Source: an uncultured Bacteroidota bacterium | GTDB lineage: Bacteria > Bacteroidota > Bacteroidia > Bacteroidales > F082 | Direction of reading: 5' to 3' | Length of the DNA stretch: 64,000 nt | Assembly (NCBI GenBank): GCA_903891085.1 | Contig: CAITDJ010000154.1 | Span: 1 to 64,000 of the forward strand | In this document: positions 23,616 through 33,076 of the stretch, one piece after another | Numbering within the stretch: position 1 is the stretch's first letter | Layout: the number at the start of each line of letters is the position of its first letter | The notes under the pieces: generated by a model | The model's database searches: none | Told to the model about the DNA's origin: nothing | What the model saw: the letters and a program-made list of their open reading frames with translations, nothing else | Position numbers and translations under genes: made by a program

Positions 23616-25712
23616 CTATTTGAGCCATTTATCCAGCCAGTTATAAAATCTCCGTTGCCAGAGTACGCCATTTTGAGGTTTCAGAACCCAATGGTTTTCA
23701 TCAGGGAAATACAGGTATTCCGCAGGTATCCCTTTAATAACTGCTGCATTGAATGCTTGCATGCCCTGTGATGCAACAATACGGTAATCCAGTTCACTGT
23801 GGACAACCATGATAGGTGTGTCCCATTTGTTAACGAATTTATGGGGCGAATTTGCATAGGAATTTTGGGCAATTTTATTGTTTTTGTCCCAGAATGGGCC
23901 ACCAAGATCCCAATCAGCAAACCACATTTCTTCGGTTTCAAGGTATTGTGATTCGAGGTTGAACATGCCATCATGGGCGATGAATGCCTTGAAACGTTTG
24001 TTGTGATTTCCCGCAAGCCAATACACTGAAAAACCGCCGTAACTGGCTCCAACAGCACCTAATTTGTCGCTATTGACATATGGTTCTTTTGCAACTGCAT
24101 CAATGGCAGATAAATAATCTTTCATGTTTTGTCCACCATAATCACCACTGATTTGTTCGTTCCATTCCCTTCCAAATCCGGGCAGTCCGCGACGATTGGG
24201 AGCGACTATGATGTAATCATTTGCCGCCATCATCTGGAAATTCCATCTGTACGACCAGAATTGACTCACTGTACTTTGAGGCCCGCCCTGACAATAAAGT
24301 AAAGTCGGGTATTTTTTTGTGGCATCAAAATGCGGGGGATAAATGACCCAGGTGAGCATTTGTTTATGGTCAGTTGTTTCAATCCAACGTTCTTCAACTT
24401 TTCCCAGGGCAAGTTGGTCGAAAATTTGTTTATTCACATAAGTAAGCTGTGTTTGATTACCATCTGATTCATTGATAGCGAATAATTCGGTTGGCATTGA
24501 CATCGACATTTTTGTTCCAATCAGGCGATCTCCGGCAGGAATGACCGAGGTGTAATCGTGAATACCATCTGTTATTTTTCGAATACTATTTGAGGCCATT
24601 TCAAGTTTGTATATTTGATCGAGAGCATGCCAGTTACTGATGAAATAAACTGATTTGCTATCATCTGACCATGCTAAACCATGGGCATCCTGATCAAATT
24701 TTAAGGTGTAATTCGTTCTCATGCGTGATTTCAATTCCATTACCATTAAGCGCACTTTATCGGCTTCAAATCCTTCACGTTCCATGCTTTCCCATGCCAT
24801 AAACCGACCGTCGGGCGAAATAACCGGTGCAACATCATAACCCATCATACCCTCAGTAAGATTCTTTGTTTTACCACTGGCAATTTCATATAGGTAAATA
24901 TCAGAATTTGTCGAAAAACTGTAATCTTTTCCTGTTTTTTTCCGGCAAGTGTAAACAACTCCTTTACTGTCAGGTGTCCATGTAATTTGCTCCATTCCAC
25001 CAAAAGGTGCCAGCGGTGTTTCATAGGGTTCATTGGCCAAAACATCTTTTGAATTTAAAAGTGTTTCACCGTTATAATCAGCAACAAAAACGTGGCTGTA
25101 TGAATCTACCCAATGATCCCAATGGCGATACATCAAATCATTCATTACCCTTCCAGAACTTTTCGGAAGATCAGGATAAATATCAGCGACGGTTTGGTTT
25201 GTTTTCACATCAGCGATAAAAGCGATTTTCGTTTGATCAGGGGCATAACAGAATCCATTTAATCCGCCTTCAACCTCTGAGATTTTAACACGGTTTGATC
25301 CATCAGGATTCATTTCCCAGAGTTGCATACTTCCGGATTCGGCTGACATAAAACCGATTCGTTTTCCATCAGGCCGCCATCTGGGATTATATTCACCAAA
25401 TGTTGTATTTGTTATTCGCACAATCGCACCACCATCCGTAGGAATGGTATACAATTCTGAATTTCCTTTATTTTGCTCCAAATCATAGTAAGTAAGCCCA
25501 AATAGTACTGATTTTTCATCAGGTGAAAGCGCGATTTCGCCGATTCTACCCATCGACCACAGTACTTCAGGAGTCATCAGGTCACTTTTCAGGATGAGAT
25601 CTTTGGGTCCAATAGGAGCAGAGAGTTGTTTTTCAGGTTTCTCTGTTGTTGTGTTACATGATTGAAAACCAACAAAAACCAACATGGAGATGGCTACAAA
25701 TATTCGATTCAT
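23616..25712 (-). CDS. Exported S9-family prolyl oligopeptidase-like peptidase
   Basis: A 698-aa serine peptidase of the DPP/acylaminoacyl-peptidase type. The signal peptide ends in GFQSC, a likely lipoprotein anchor. A beta-propeller with WD40/PD40-like repeats (for example PRWRPDGKRIGFMS and SPDGRFMAWES) occupies about residues 50-430. The alpha/beta-hydrolase domain follows with Ser557 in GASYGG, Asp642 in SELDYR and His674 in ENHW. It likely cleaves short peptides in the periplasm. The preceding gene encodes a secreted glycosidase in the same direction. Confidence 0.92.
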   Translation of the reverse strand: MNRIFVAISMLVFVGFQSCNTTTEKPEKQLSAPIGPKDLILKSDLMTPEVLWSMGRIGEIALSPDEKSVLFGLTYYDLEQNKGNSELYTIPTDGGAIVRITNTTFGEYNPRWRPDGKRIGFMSAESGSMQLWEMNPDGSNRVKISEVEGGLNGFCYAPDQTKIAFIADVKTNQTVADIYPDLPKSSGRVMNDLMYRHWDHWVDSYSHVFVADYNGETLLNSKDVLANEPYETPLAPFGGMEQITWTPDSKGVVYTCRKKTGKDYSFSTNSDIYLYEIASGKTKNLTEGMMGYDVAPVISPDGRFMAWESMEREGFEADKVRLMVMELKSRMRTNYTLKFDQDAHGLAWSDDSKSVYFISNWHALDQIYKLEMASNSIRKITDGIHDYTSVIPAGDRLIGTKMSMSMPTELFAINESDGNQTQLTYVNKQIFDQLALGKVEERWIETTDHKQMLTWVIYPPHFDATKKYPTLLYCQGGPQSTVSQFWSYRWNFQMMAANDYIIVAPNRRGLPGFGREWNEQISGDYGGQNMKDYLSAIDAVAKEPYVNSDKLGAVGASYGGFSVYWLAGNHNKRFKAFIAHDGMFNLESQYLETEEMWFADWDLGGPFWDKNNKIAQNSYANSPHKFVNKWDTPIMVVHSELDYRIVASQGMQAFNAAVIKGIPAEYLYFPDENHWVLKPQNGVLWQRRFYNWLDKWLK

Positions 25713-25784
25713 TTTTATAGAATTTATTAAGTAATATTCAGGGTACTAAATTAGAAAAATTATCCGGCACATTGATATATCTGC

Positions 25785-27974
25785 CTACTTCAGACGCACA
25801 ATAGCAGGAAATCCATTGATAAATACATCTTGTTCACGATTTGGTTTTTCTGTTTCTATCCAATCCTCATTATCGTCAAGGTAATTGATGGCAATTACCT
25901 CGGAACTGAACCGATACCGAATCTTGGTTTTTATTTCAGGATTTAGGTCAGTTGTTGACCAAATCACTGCAAATAATGATTTATCGTATTTATTTTCAAA
26001 TAAATAGCAATATATTTCCGGACTTTCATTGAGCACTTCCTTTAAGACACAATCGCCCAATAATTGCTGGAATTCAGCAAATACATGAAATGACATTTTC
26101 GGAATAAACGATTTACCGGCTGAGCTACATAGCCCGGATCGTGAATGAAGCACTGAATTTCTGTTTTCATTGGCGAAAAAATACCAATATACTGCATCTG
26201 CATTGTTCCTTAGTAAGAATAGTGCCGCACGAAGACCCCAGGCTGCCTGTTGCATTTCGGTAACACATTCCGGATGGTCACACGTCTCGCCACCACCATA
26301 AGAGTCATAACCAAATTCGGTAATTATCAATGGTTTATTGGGTAAGTTGCTATTCCTGAATTTGCTAAGATTTCGAACTCCATGAAGTTCTGATCGTTGA
26401 TCCTCAGGAAATACACTAATTCTGTTGCCCTGTTCGTCGAAGGTGTGTGAATAAAAATGTCCGTTAATTCCGTCAAGGTTTTTTAGGGAAGTTGCATCTA
26501 ATTTTGATCCTATATAATTGTCATATTCGTACTTTTCGAAGGCCTTGAAAGTCGCCTGGAATGCTGCCGGAAAAACTTTAATTTCACTTTTTGAAGCCCT
26601 GATTCCGGCGGACATCCCCGATAAAATCTGATTATAAAAACCAGTGGGATAATCCCAGGGTTCATTTCCAACTTCTACAATATCAATCAATTGCATTTTG
26701 TTTCCAAAGTGATTTCCAAAATCGATACCATATTGATACGCATCTTCAAAAGGGTTTTTCCATAACGAATCAGAAAAGGTAAGCTGCTGAAAATGAATAC
26801 TTGCGTCGATTGAAAAACCTGCTTGTTTCCAGGATGAATATTCCTTGTCCCAGTTTAACCAATCATGGACCTTTGTGCCTTTCCTTGTCATTTCGTCGTA
26901 ATCAGCCTTATCACCGGGTTTAATGATATCCCAGTTCATGTTGTGGTAGGAGCGGGCGAGGTTTCCGATTCTGTTGTATTTGGACGCACCTTCCTGAGAC
27001 GGAATATTTTCAGCATTCGTATTAAAACCCCAGCCCCAGAAACCATTAATACCAATTCTTTCCCGCATGATTTTATTATTTGGAAGCATCACTTCCGCTT
27101 TTCCGTACGGTCCGTATCTATCATAAACTTTTAACTCCCAAATAGTTGCTTTCGCGTAGCTGGACATATCCAATGTATGTACCAACCGAAGATATCTTGC
27201 TTCTTCGGGTTTTTGCAGAATTATCGGCAGCATTGCGATGGCCTGAGGTTCCAAATCAGCAATTTTTTTCCAGTATGTTTTGTCAGTTGAAATCTGAATT
27301 TCGCTTTTCACAATGTTTTTCCCGCACATATGACGTGTGTAAATCTGTCCAATCTCAACTATCTGATGAAAATCAACCTCGATAAAAACCGTCGGTAAAC
27401 GATCCATGGCAGCTATTTCAAAAACATCAAAAGCTGAATTGCTTACAAGTGAAATGCTTATAATTTGTTCATAATCAATTAAATCGACTGATTCTATTTG
27501 ATAGTTATCTGTTGGTAAAAACTGGGTGATAAGATGGAAATTCTGAGTGGTTTCTACAAATAATTTGACCGTATCAATAAGCTGAAGTTTACTCGATAAC
27601 ATCATAAAATGGGATGGAGAAACTAGCGGGATTGTCATGCGAAACTTTGCATCTGCCTGTTTTTCATTGATTTCAACTTTGGTGTTTGTGTTATAATCGA
27701 ATGCTTTACTCATATAACGGACCACAGATTGTTGAATTTTTTCAGCCAGATTGTTCATTCTTGGCATTGAAATGTAATTATCAGGTAATACAGATTCTGA
27801 TTCCCAATAGGTATTGATATTGTTGTCATGAGCAAATGAAAGATTTTCACCTCCCGAAGCAATAAAAGTGGCATTCTCAGAAAGTGGTGAAATTCTTCCG
27901 GCATCAGGAAAATACTGTGCCCGGGCAATGGAAAAACAGAGTAGAAATAGTATTGTAAGATTTTTATTTCTCAC
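25785..27974 (-). CDS. Secreted glycoside hydrolase, clan GH-A type
   Basis: A 729-aa exported protein with signal peptide (LFLLCFSIARAQ). The N-terminal part has a discoidin-like beta region (EIQISTDKTYWKKIADL then RYLRLVHTLDMS). The catalytic (beta/alpha)8 part has the acid/base Glu438 in VGNEPW and the probable nucleophile Glu553 in ITEFGYDS, the clan GH-A spacing. A C-terminal beta domain follows. The substrate cannot be read from sequence; GH39- or GH5-like assignments are possible. The start is a GTG, since a stop codon lies three codons upstream in frame and no ATG is available. Confidence 0.8.
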   Translation of the reverse strand: MRNKNLTILFLLCFSIARAQYFPDAGRISPLSENATFIASGGENLSFAHDNNINTYWESESVLPDNYISMPRMNNLAEKIQQSVVRYMSKAFDYNTNTKVEINEKQADAKFRMTIPLVSPSHFMMLSSKLQLIDTVKLFVETTQNFHLITQFLPTDNYQIESVDLIDYEQIISISLVSNSAFDVFEIAAMDRLPTVFIEVDFHQIVEIGQIYTRHMCGKNIVKSEIQISTDKTYWKKIADLEPQAIAMLPIILQKPEEARYLRLVHTLDMSSYAKATIWELKVYDRYGPYGKAEVMLPNNKIMRERIGINGFWGWGFNTNAENIPSQEGASKYNRIGNLARSYHNMNWDIIKPGDKADYDEMTRKGTKVHDWLNWDKEYSSWKQAGFSIDASIHFQQLTFSDSLWKNPFEDAYQYGIDFGNHFGNKMQLIDIVEVGNEPWDYPTGFYNQILSGMSAGIRASKSEIKVFPAAFQATFKAFEKYEYDNYIGSKLDATSLKNLDGINGHFYSHTFDEQGNRISVFPEDQRSELHGVRNLSKFRNSNLPNKPLIITEFGYDSYGGGETCDHPECVTEMQQAAWGLRAALFLLRNNADAVYWYFFANENRNSVLHSRSGLCSSAGKSFIPKMSFHVFAEFQQLLGDCVLKEVLNESPEIYCYLFENKYDKSLFAVIWSTTDLNPEIKTKIRYRFSSEVIAINYLDDNEDWIETEKPNREQDVFINGFPAIVRLK

Positions 27975-28081
27975 CAGAATCTAATTTCACCAAAGATAAG
28001 CGATAATGATTAGTTGAATGAGTCGTTCATGAAGAAAAATAAAAAAAGCCATTACATTGATTTGTAATGACTTAATTTTCG

Positions 28082-28155
28082 TAGCGAGACCGAGAGTTGA
28101 ACTCGGGACCTCCGGGTTATGAATCCGACGCTCTAACCATCTGAGCTACCTCGCC
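28082..28155 (-). tRNA. tRNA-Met (anticodon CAU)
   Basis: Cloverleaf read on the minus strand: acceptor GGCGAGG/TCTCGCT with G-U at both ends, D-arm GCTC...GAGC, anticodon loop TTCATAA, T-loop TTCAACT. The 3' CCA is not encoded. The G1-U72 pair and the D-arm fit elongator Met; a CAU tRNA-Ile cannot be fully excluded. Confidence 0.93.
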
Positions 28156-28169
28156 GTATTTTGGAGGCG

Positions 28170-28199
28170 CAAAGGTAGTAAAACTTTCCACTTTACAAA
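28170..28199 (-). promoter_or_regulatory. Promoter of tRNA-Met
   Basis: On the minus strand TTTG (28196-28199), an 18-nt spacer, then TACCTTTG (28170-28177), 15 nt before the tRNA 5' end. This matches the Bacteroidota -33/-7 form, with a slightly short spacer. The same TACCTTTG is used by thrS and tRNA-Leu. Confidence 0.6.
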
Positions 28200-28272
28200 A
28201 GAAACCGAAAAATTCAAAAATTTATCGGATAGATTTTTAACAAAAACTAACAATTTACTATTGAAGAATAAT

Positions 28273-28280
28273 TAATTTTG
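28273..28280 (+). promoter_or_regulatory. Candidate -7 box of the DUF1573 gene
   Basis: TAATTTTG fits TAnnTTTG and leaves a leader of about 35 nt before the ATG at 28320. No -33 TTTG is seen at the right distance. Confidence 0.35.
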
Positions 28281-28319
28281 CAATCTGATTAAAAAACATT
28301 CACAATTAAAAAGACTAAA

Positions 28320-28778
28320 ATGAAAAAATTGATTATCGCATTTGGGTTATTTCTTAGCACTGCTTTCATACTTGATGCGCAGGAAGTAAAACCTCTTACC
28401 ACCAGTACAAATGGACCTGAAATTAGCTTTACCGAATTGGTTCACGATTACGGTAATGTAAAGTTGAATGGTGATGGAACTTGTGAATTTGAGTTTACCA
28501 ATACCGGAAATGAACCTTTGATTTTATCTCGTCCTAAATCTTCTTGCGGTTGTACTGTGCCTACATGGCCCAATCAACCAATTTTACCGGGGGAGAAAGA
28601 AAAAATAAAAGTTACTTACAACACGAGCAAAGCCGGTGCTTTTAACAAGACTATTACAGTTACTTCCAATGCAAAGGTGAATAATAATATTGTCCTTCGC
28701 ATTAAAGGTACAGTGGTTGCACCAACCGAAGAAGCATTACCTTTAAAAAAGAATGATCTTGCGCCTGCAACAAAATAA
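28320..28778 (+). CDS. DUF1573 domain protein, exported
   Basis: A 152-aa secreted protein with a signal peptide (LIIAFGLFLSTAFILDAQ) and one Ig-like DUF1573 domain. The hallmark is FTNTGNEPLILSRPKSSCGCT, with adjacent cysteines CGC, then VTYNTSKAGAFNKTITVTSN. DUF1573 proteins are common in Bacteroidota with no fixed function. It has its own promoter-like box and a terminator at 28793-28822, so it is monocistronic. Confidence 0.88.
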   Translation: MKKLIIAFGLFLSTAFILDAQEVKPLTTSTNGPEISFTELVHDYGNVKLNGDGTCEFEFTNTGNEPLILSRPKSSCGCTVPTWPNQPILPGEKEKIKVTYNTSKAGAFNKTITVTSNAKVNNNIVLRIKGTVVAPTEEALPLKKNDLAPATK

Positions 28779-28792
28779 TTGAATATTTTTAT

Positions 28793-28822
28793 AAAGACCG
28801 GTGATATTCGCCGGTCTTTTTG
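28793..28822 (+). terminator. Terminator of the DUF1573 gene
   Basis: A 9-bp perfect stem (AAAGACCGG/CCGGTCTTT) with a 9-nt loop and a T-run, 14 nt after the stop codon. Confidence 0.85.
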
Positions 28823-28838
28823 TTTAATCTCCGTTCTT

Positions 28839-30038
28839 ATGCCAAGTATTTCAATGAAGGGGCAAACAATGCCCGAGTCACCCATCCGCAAATTGGTTCC
28901 TTTTGCTGATAAAGCGAAACAACGAGGAATAAAGGTTTTTCACCTGAATATTGGTCAACCTGATATAAAAACGCCGGAAATAGCTCTTGATGCTGTTCGT
29001 AATTTTAATGCCAAAGTAGTTGAGTACAGCCATTCAGCTGGTATTCCATCTTACAGAAAAAAATTGGCGGAGTACTACAAGAAACATAATATTCACATTA
29101 CTGCTGATGATATTATAATTGGTGCCGGAGCTTCTGAAGCCTTATTATTTGCTTTTCAGTCGATTATGGATCCGGGTGACGAAGTGATAATTCCTGAACC
29201 ATTCTATGCCAATTATAACGGTTTTGCAATTAACTCCGGAATTATTGTTACACCAATTTTCTCTTCAATAGACACTGGTTTTGCATTGCCACCAATTGCT
29301 GATTTTGAAAAATCAATCACATCCAGAACAAAGGCTATCCTGGTTTGTAATCCGAACAACCCGACAGGTTATTTATATTCAAGGGAGGAGCTCGAAACAC
29401 TTCGGAAACTTGTCATCAAGTATGACTTGTATCTAATTGCAGATGAAGTATATCGTGAGTTTTGTTATGACGGACATACCCATTATTCATGCATGCATTT
29501 GGAAGGAATCGAAAATAATGTTATTCTGATTGATTCTGTTTCAAAAAGGTACAGTGCTTGTGGAATGCGTATTGGTTGCATGATTTCAAAAAACAAAGAA
29601 TTGATGCAGACCGCTTTGAAGTTTGCACAGGCACGGTTAAGTCCACCAACTTTTGGCCAGATTGCCGCTGAAGCTGCTATTGATACACCTGATGAATATT
29701 TTACTGAAGTACTGCACGAATATCTTATGCGGCGCAATGTAGTGGTGGACGCTATTAACAAAATGCTGGGTAGTTTTTGTCCAAACCCAAAAGGAGCTTT
29801 TTATGTTGTAGCACGTTTGCCTATTGATGATTCAGATCGCTTTTGCCAGTGGTTGCTTGATTCATTTGACTTCGAAAAACAAACGGTGATGTTGGCTCCA
29901 GCCAGCGGTTTTTATTCAACACCGGGTAGGGGTAAAGACGAAGTGAGAATTAGTTACGTTTTGAATGTAAACGATTTGCATCAGTCTATGAAAATTCTCG
30001 CTGAGGCGTTGAAGATGTATCCTGGAAGAACAAATTAG
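28839..30038 (+). CDS. PLP-dependent aminotransferase, class I/II
   Basis: A 399-aa fold-type I aminotransferase starting at the ATG at 28839 (MPSISMKGQTMPESPIRKL), or possibly at a later Met. The motifs are IGQPDIKTPE, the NPNNPTGYLYS loop that binds PLP and substrate, DEVYREFCYDG, and the Schiff-base Lys in DSVSKRYSACG, followed by the C-terminal Arg in DEVRISYV. The amino-acid substrate cannot be assigned; aspartate-type enzymes are closest by motif. An upstream in-frame TTG extension overlaps the preceding terminator and is rejected. Confidence 0.9.
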   Translation: MPSISMKGQTMPESPIRKLVPFADKAKQRGIKVFHLNIGQPDIKTPEIALDAVRNFNAKVVEYSHSAGIPSYRKKLAEYYKKHNIHITADDIIIGAGASEALLFAFQSIMDPGDEVIIPEPFYANYNGFAINSGIIVTPIFSSIDTGFALPPIADFEKSITSRTKAILVCNPNNPTGYLYSREELETLRKLVIKYDLYLIADEVYREFCYDGHTHYSCMHLEGIENNVILIDSVSKRYSACGMRIGCMISKNKELMQTALKFAQARLSPPTFGQIAAEAAIDTPDEYFTEVLHEYLMRRNVVVDAINKMLGSFCPNPKGAFYVVARLPIDDSDRFCQWLLDSFDFEKQTVMLAPASGFYSTPGRGKDEVRISYVLNVNDLHQSMKILAEALKMYPGRTN

Positions 30039-30058
30039 CTTATTGTATAGAGTTTAAT

Positions 30059-31264
30059 CTAATTATATATAAAATCAGGATAAAGCAAGTACTTTTTCCT
30101 GATTTTTTTGTAATTATCCAGGTCCGGTTTCCAGCTATTCCTGATTGCTTCTGGTGAAAGTCCTGCCTCAATATCTATTCGAAGTTGATCGGTTCCTGCA
30201 AGCTTGTCAAAATATCCGTTGAAGTAATTTTTATTTGGTGAGAGTATTTTGTATGTATCAAGAAGCCAGAACAATTCAATCTGTTTTGGATTATTGGAAT
30301 AGTTTTCAGCAAACCCTCTCAGATTACAACCATAACAATGTTGACCTTCCAAAAACACTTTTTCTCCTTTCGGAATGAACATGAATGAACCCTGAACATA
30401 CTCAGGATGGCCAAATACCTGAAATGGGAATTCTGTTCCACGACCAACACTCACAATGGTGCCTTCGAAAAGACATAGGGAAGGGTATAAATATATGGCT
30501 TCCCAGGTCCTTAAATTAGGTGAAGGCGGAACATTTAATTTGCTGATATTGTTTCTGTTATAGTTTATGAGAGGGATCACTTTCAGATCACATTTTACTT
30601 TATTCGCCAGCCAGTTTTCACCGTTTACCATCATCGCATATTCGCCTATGGTCAACCCATAAACAATAGGAACTGGATGCATGCCAACAAACGACCGGAA
30701 ATTTGTATCCAACACCGGACCATCGATATAGAACCCATTCGGATTAGGTCGATCCATTACAATGAGTTTGATATTGTTCTCTGCACAAGCCTCCATCATA
30801 TACGAAAGTGTCGAAATATAAGTGTAGAACCTTACGCCCACATCCTGCAAATCGAATAAAATGATGTCAATACCTGCTAGGTCAGAAGGGTCGGCTTTTT
30901 TCTTTTGGCCATATAATGAAACAATGGGCAGCGAAGTTTTGGCATCAAATGCATTGTCGATTATCTTACCCGCCTCTTCATTTCCTCTAAAACCATGTTC
31001 AGGTGTAAAAATACACTTCACTTCTATTCCTATTGCTAGTAATGTGTCAAGAAGATGCATTTTACCAATTATTGATGAATGATTTACAACCAACCCCACT
31101 TTTTTATCCTGAATATCAGAAAGATACATCGATAATTGTGAGGATCCGTTCACAACGGTTTCGGAGTTATTCAATTCAATTTTTTGTGAAATAATTGAGG
31201 TACAACACAGATTGCTGATGAGGATCAAACAAGCAAAAAATCGCGTAATGTGTAGCGAAGCCAT
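30059..31264 (-). CDS. NamZ-like exo-N-acetylmuramidase (DUF1343)
   Basis: A 401-aa exported protein with an N-terminal hydrophobic signal (FFACLILISNLCCTS). The DUF1343 core is visible as VGLVVNHSS, CIFTPEHGFRG, LFDLQDVGVRFYTYISTL and MDRPNPNGF. Members of this family cleave terminal N-acetylmuramic acid from peptidoglycan fragments, so a cell-wall recycling role is likely. It is divergent from the permease gene across 32 nt and convergent with the aminotransferase gene. Confidence 0.9.
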   Translation of the reverse strand: MASLHITRFFACLILISNLCCTSIISQKIELNNSETVVNGSSQLSMYLSDIQDKKVGLVVNHSSIIGKMHLLDTLLAIGIEVKCIFTPEHGFRGNEEAGKIIDNAFDAKTSLPIVSLYGQKKKADPSDLAGIDIILFDLQDVGVRFYTYISTLSYMMEACAENNIKLIVMDRPNPNGFYIDGPVLDTNFRSFVGMHPVPIVYGLTIGEYAMMVNGENWLANKVKCDLKVIPLINYNRNNISKLNVPPSPNLRTWEAIYLYPSLCLFEGTIVSVGRGTEFPFQVFGHPEYVQGSFMFIPKGEKVFLEGQHCYGCNLRGFAENYSNNPKQIELFWLLDTYKILSPNKNYFNGYFDKLAGTDQLRIDIEAGLSPEAIRNSWKPDLDNYKKIRKKYLLYPDFIYN

Positions 31265-31272
31265 ACATTGTA

Positions 31273-31280
31273 TATTTTTG
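31273..31280 (+). promoter_or_regulatory. Candidate -7 box of the permease gene
   Basis: TATTTTTG fits TAnnTTTG in the 32-nt divergent gap, leaving a leader of only about 10 nt. The promoter would overlap the 5' end of the muramidase gene. Confidence 0.4.
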
Positions 31281-31296
31281 CAATGATACTACAAAA

Positions 31297-32523
31297 ATGA
31301 GACCTGCTTCCTATATTGCTGCAAGATTATTCAGACTTTCGAACCAATATGTTTCTTCAACGATTATTCGTATTGCTATCCTGAGCGTTGCCATTGGTTT
31401 AGCTGTTATGATAATATCTGTCGCTATTGTTGTTGGTTTTAAAAATCAGATACGTGATAAAGTAATTGGTTTTATCGCTCCCATCAAAATAGAAGTACTC
31501 GACAATAATGCCTCCATCGAGACTAAACCTTTTACATTTAGTAATGAACTGTTTGAAACGATAAATTCTGTTGAAGGGGTAAGTCATTGTCAGGGAATTA
31601 TTTATAAACCAGCACTCATTAAAACCACTGATCAGATTCAGGGAGTTGTGCTTAAAGGTGTAGGGAGCGATTACGACCAAACTTACTTTCTGAATAAAAT
31701 TATTGACGGTAAAATCCCTGATTTTTGCGATACTTCAGCCTCTGTCCAGGTTCTTATTTCAAAACATATTGCCGATAAATTAAGAGTAAAAACTGGTGAT
31801 TTTTTACGATTTTGGTTTGTGTCGACAGATCAGCAACATACCCGAGGAAGGAAGTTTGAAGTATCTGGTATTTATGAGACTGGCTTACTCGAATTTGACA
31901 GGTTATATGTTTTCGCTGATGTGAGACATTTACAGAAATTGAATAACTGGTCTGGTAATCAGTTCAGTACAGTTGAAGTGTTGGTTCATGATGTCAATAT
32001 GATTCAGAAAGTCAACGATCAATTGTATCAGGAATTACCTGTCGATTTATCATCCGGAACAGTTCGGGAGTCTTATCCCCAAATTTTCGACTGGCTTGAT
32101 TTGCAGGATATTAATGTTATTATTATCATTGTACTGATGGTGCTTGTTTCGGGTATTACCATGTTAGGTACCTTATTGATTATTATTCTTGAAAGGACGT
32201 CGATGGTTGGTTTGTTAAAGGCTCTTGGTGCCTCCAACAGTCTGATTCGCAATATTTTTCATTCTTTGTCTCTGTCAATTTTGCTTCGGGGCATCATTTT
32301 TGGAAATCTTTTTGGAATTGGATTCTGTTTGATTCAATCCTATTTCGGCATTCTCAAGCTGCCTTCCGAATCGTATTATCTTTCAGAAGTCCCGATTTAT
32401 ATATCTGTTTATCAGGTGTTATTGATAAATGTTGGCACGCTAATTCTTTGGGCAGTCATGCTTTATATACCGGTGACGGTAATTAATAAAATAAATCCAT
32501 CCAAAGCAATTCGCTACGAATAG
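31297..32523 (+). CDS. FtsX/LolE-like ABC transporter permease
   Basis: A 408-aa inner-membrane protein with the MacB/FtsX/LolCE layout: one N-terminal helix (IAILSVAIGLAVMIISVAIVVG), a large periplasmic domain of about 200 residues, then three helices starting at IIIIVLMVLVSGITMLGTLLIIIL. The cytoplasmic loop RTSMVGLLKALGASNSLIRNIF is the FtsX signature that contacts the ATPase. This suggests lipoprotein release or a related export function. No ATPase gene is adjacent, so it would pair with one elsewhere. Confidence 0.87.
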   Translation: MRPASYIAARLFRLSNQYVSSTIIRIAILSVAIGLAVMIISVAIVVGFKNQIRDKVIGFIAPIKIEVLDNNASIETKPFTFSNELFETINSVEGVSHCQGIIYKPALIKTTDQIQGVVLKGVGSDYDQTYFLNKIIDGKIPDFCDTSASVQVLISKHIADKLRVKTGDFLRFWFVSTDQQHTRGRKFEVSGIYETGLLEFDRLYVFADVRHLQKLNNWSGNQFSTVEVLVHDVNMIQKVNDQLYQELPVDLSSGTVRESYPQIFDWLDLQDINVIIIIVLMVLVSGITMLGTLLIIILERTSMVGLLKALGASNSLIRNIFHSLSLSILLRGIIFGNLFGIGFCLIQSYFGILKLPSESYYLSEVPIYISVYQVLLINVGTLILWAVMLYIPVTVINKINPSKAIRYE

Positions 32524-32617
32524 CTACTTATGCAGGCATGATTGAAAATTATCAGGAATTAATTTGATTTTTTTCAAATCTTGCATTACATTTAGACTTT
32601 CTAAGACAAATACATTT

Positions 32618-33073
32618 ATGAAAATTGAATTAACCGTAATTGAACCATTGAAAGGATATGGAGCCTTAAAGTTTGGTCAAACAATAAATGATGTTGTTTC
32701 CCTTTTAGGTGATGCTGAAGAAATTGATGAAATTGACGAAGATGATATGATGAATACGGTTATTCTTCATTATTGGGATCTTGGCATTTCGGTTTTCTTT
32801 GAAGGTATAGAAAAATCGGTCGTTTCATGCATCGAGACAGATGATATGGATTCATTGATTTTTGGAGTGAAGGTTTTTGATCTTGACAAAGATCAGCTTA
32901 TTGCGTTGATGAAAAAAAATGGATATAAAGAGTACGAGATTGAATTGGAGGAAGGTGAAAACCGGTTGTCATTCGAAGAAGGCCTCATCGATTTCTTTTA
33001 TGCCGGCGGTGAGCTAATTGCCGTTAGCTGGGGAGTGTTGATTAACGAAAAAGGTGAGATTGAGCAATTCTAG
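32618..33073 (+). CDS. Hypothetical cytoplasmic acidic protein
   Basis: A 151-aa protein from the ATG at 32618 (MKIELTVIEPLKGYGALKFGQ); an upstream in-frame start at 32564 is less likely. It is acidic, with no signal or membrane segment. Alternating beta strands (VILHYWDLGISVFFEG, LSFEEGLIDFFYAGGELIAVSWG) suggest a small alpha+beta fold. I do not recognise a family with confidence. It is convergent with xerD with only 3 nt between stops. Confidence 0.75.
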   Translation: MKIELTVIEPLKGYGALKFGQTINDVVSLLGDAEEIDEIDEDDMMNTVILHYWDLGISVFFEGIEKSVVSCIETDDMDSLIFGVKVFDLDKDQLIALMKKNGYKEYEIELEEGENRLSFEEGLIDFFYAGGELIAVSWGVLINEKGEIEQF

Positions 33074-33076
33074 CTG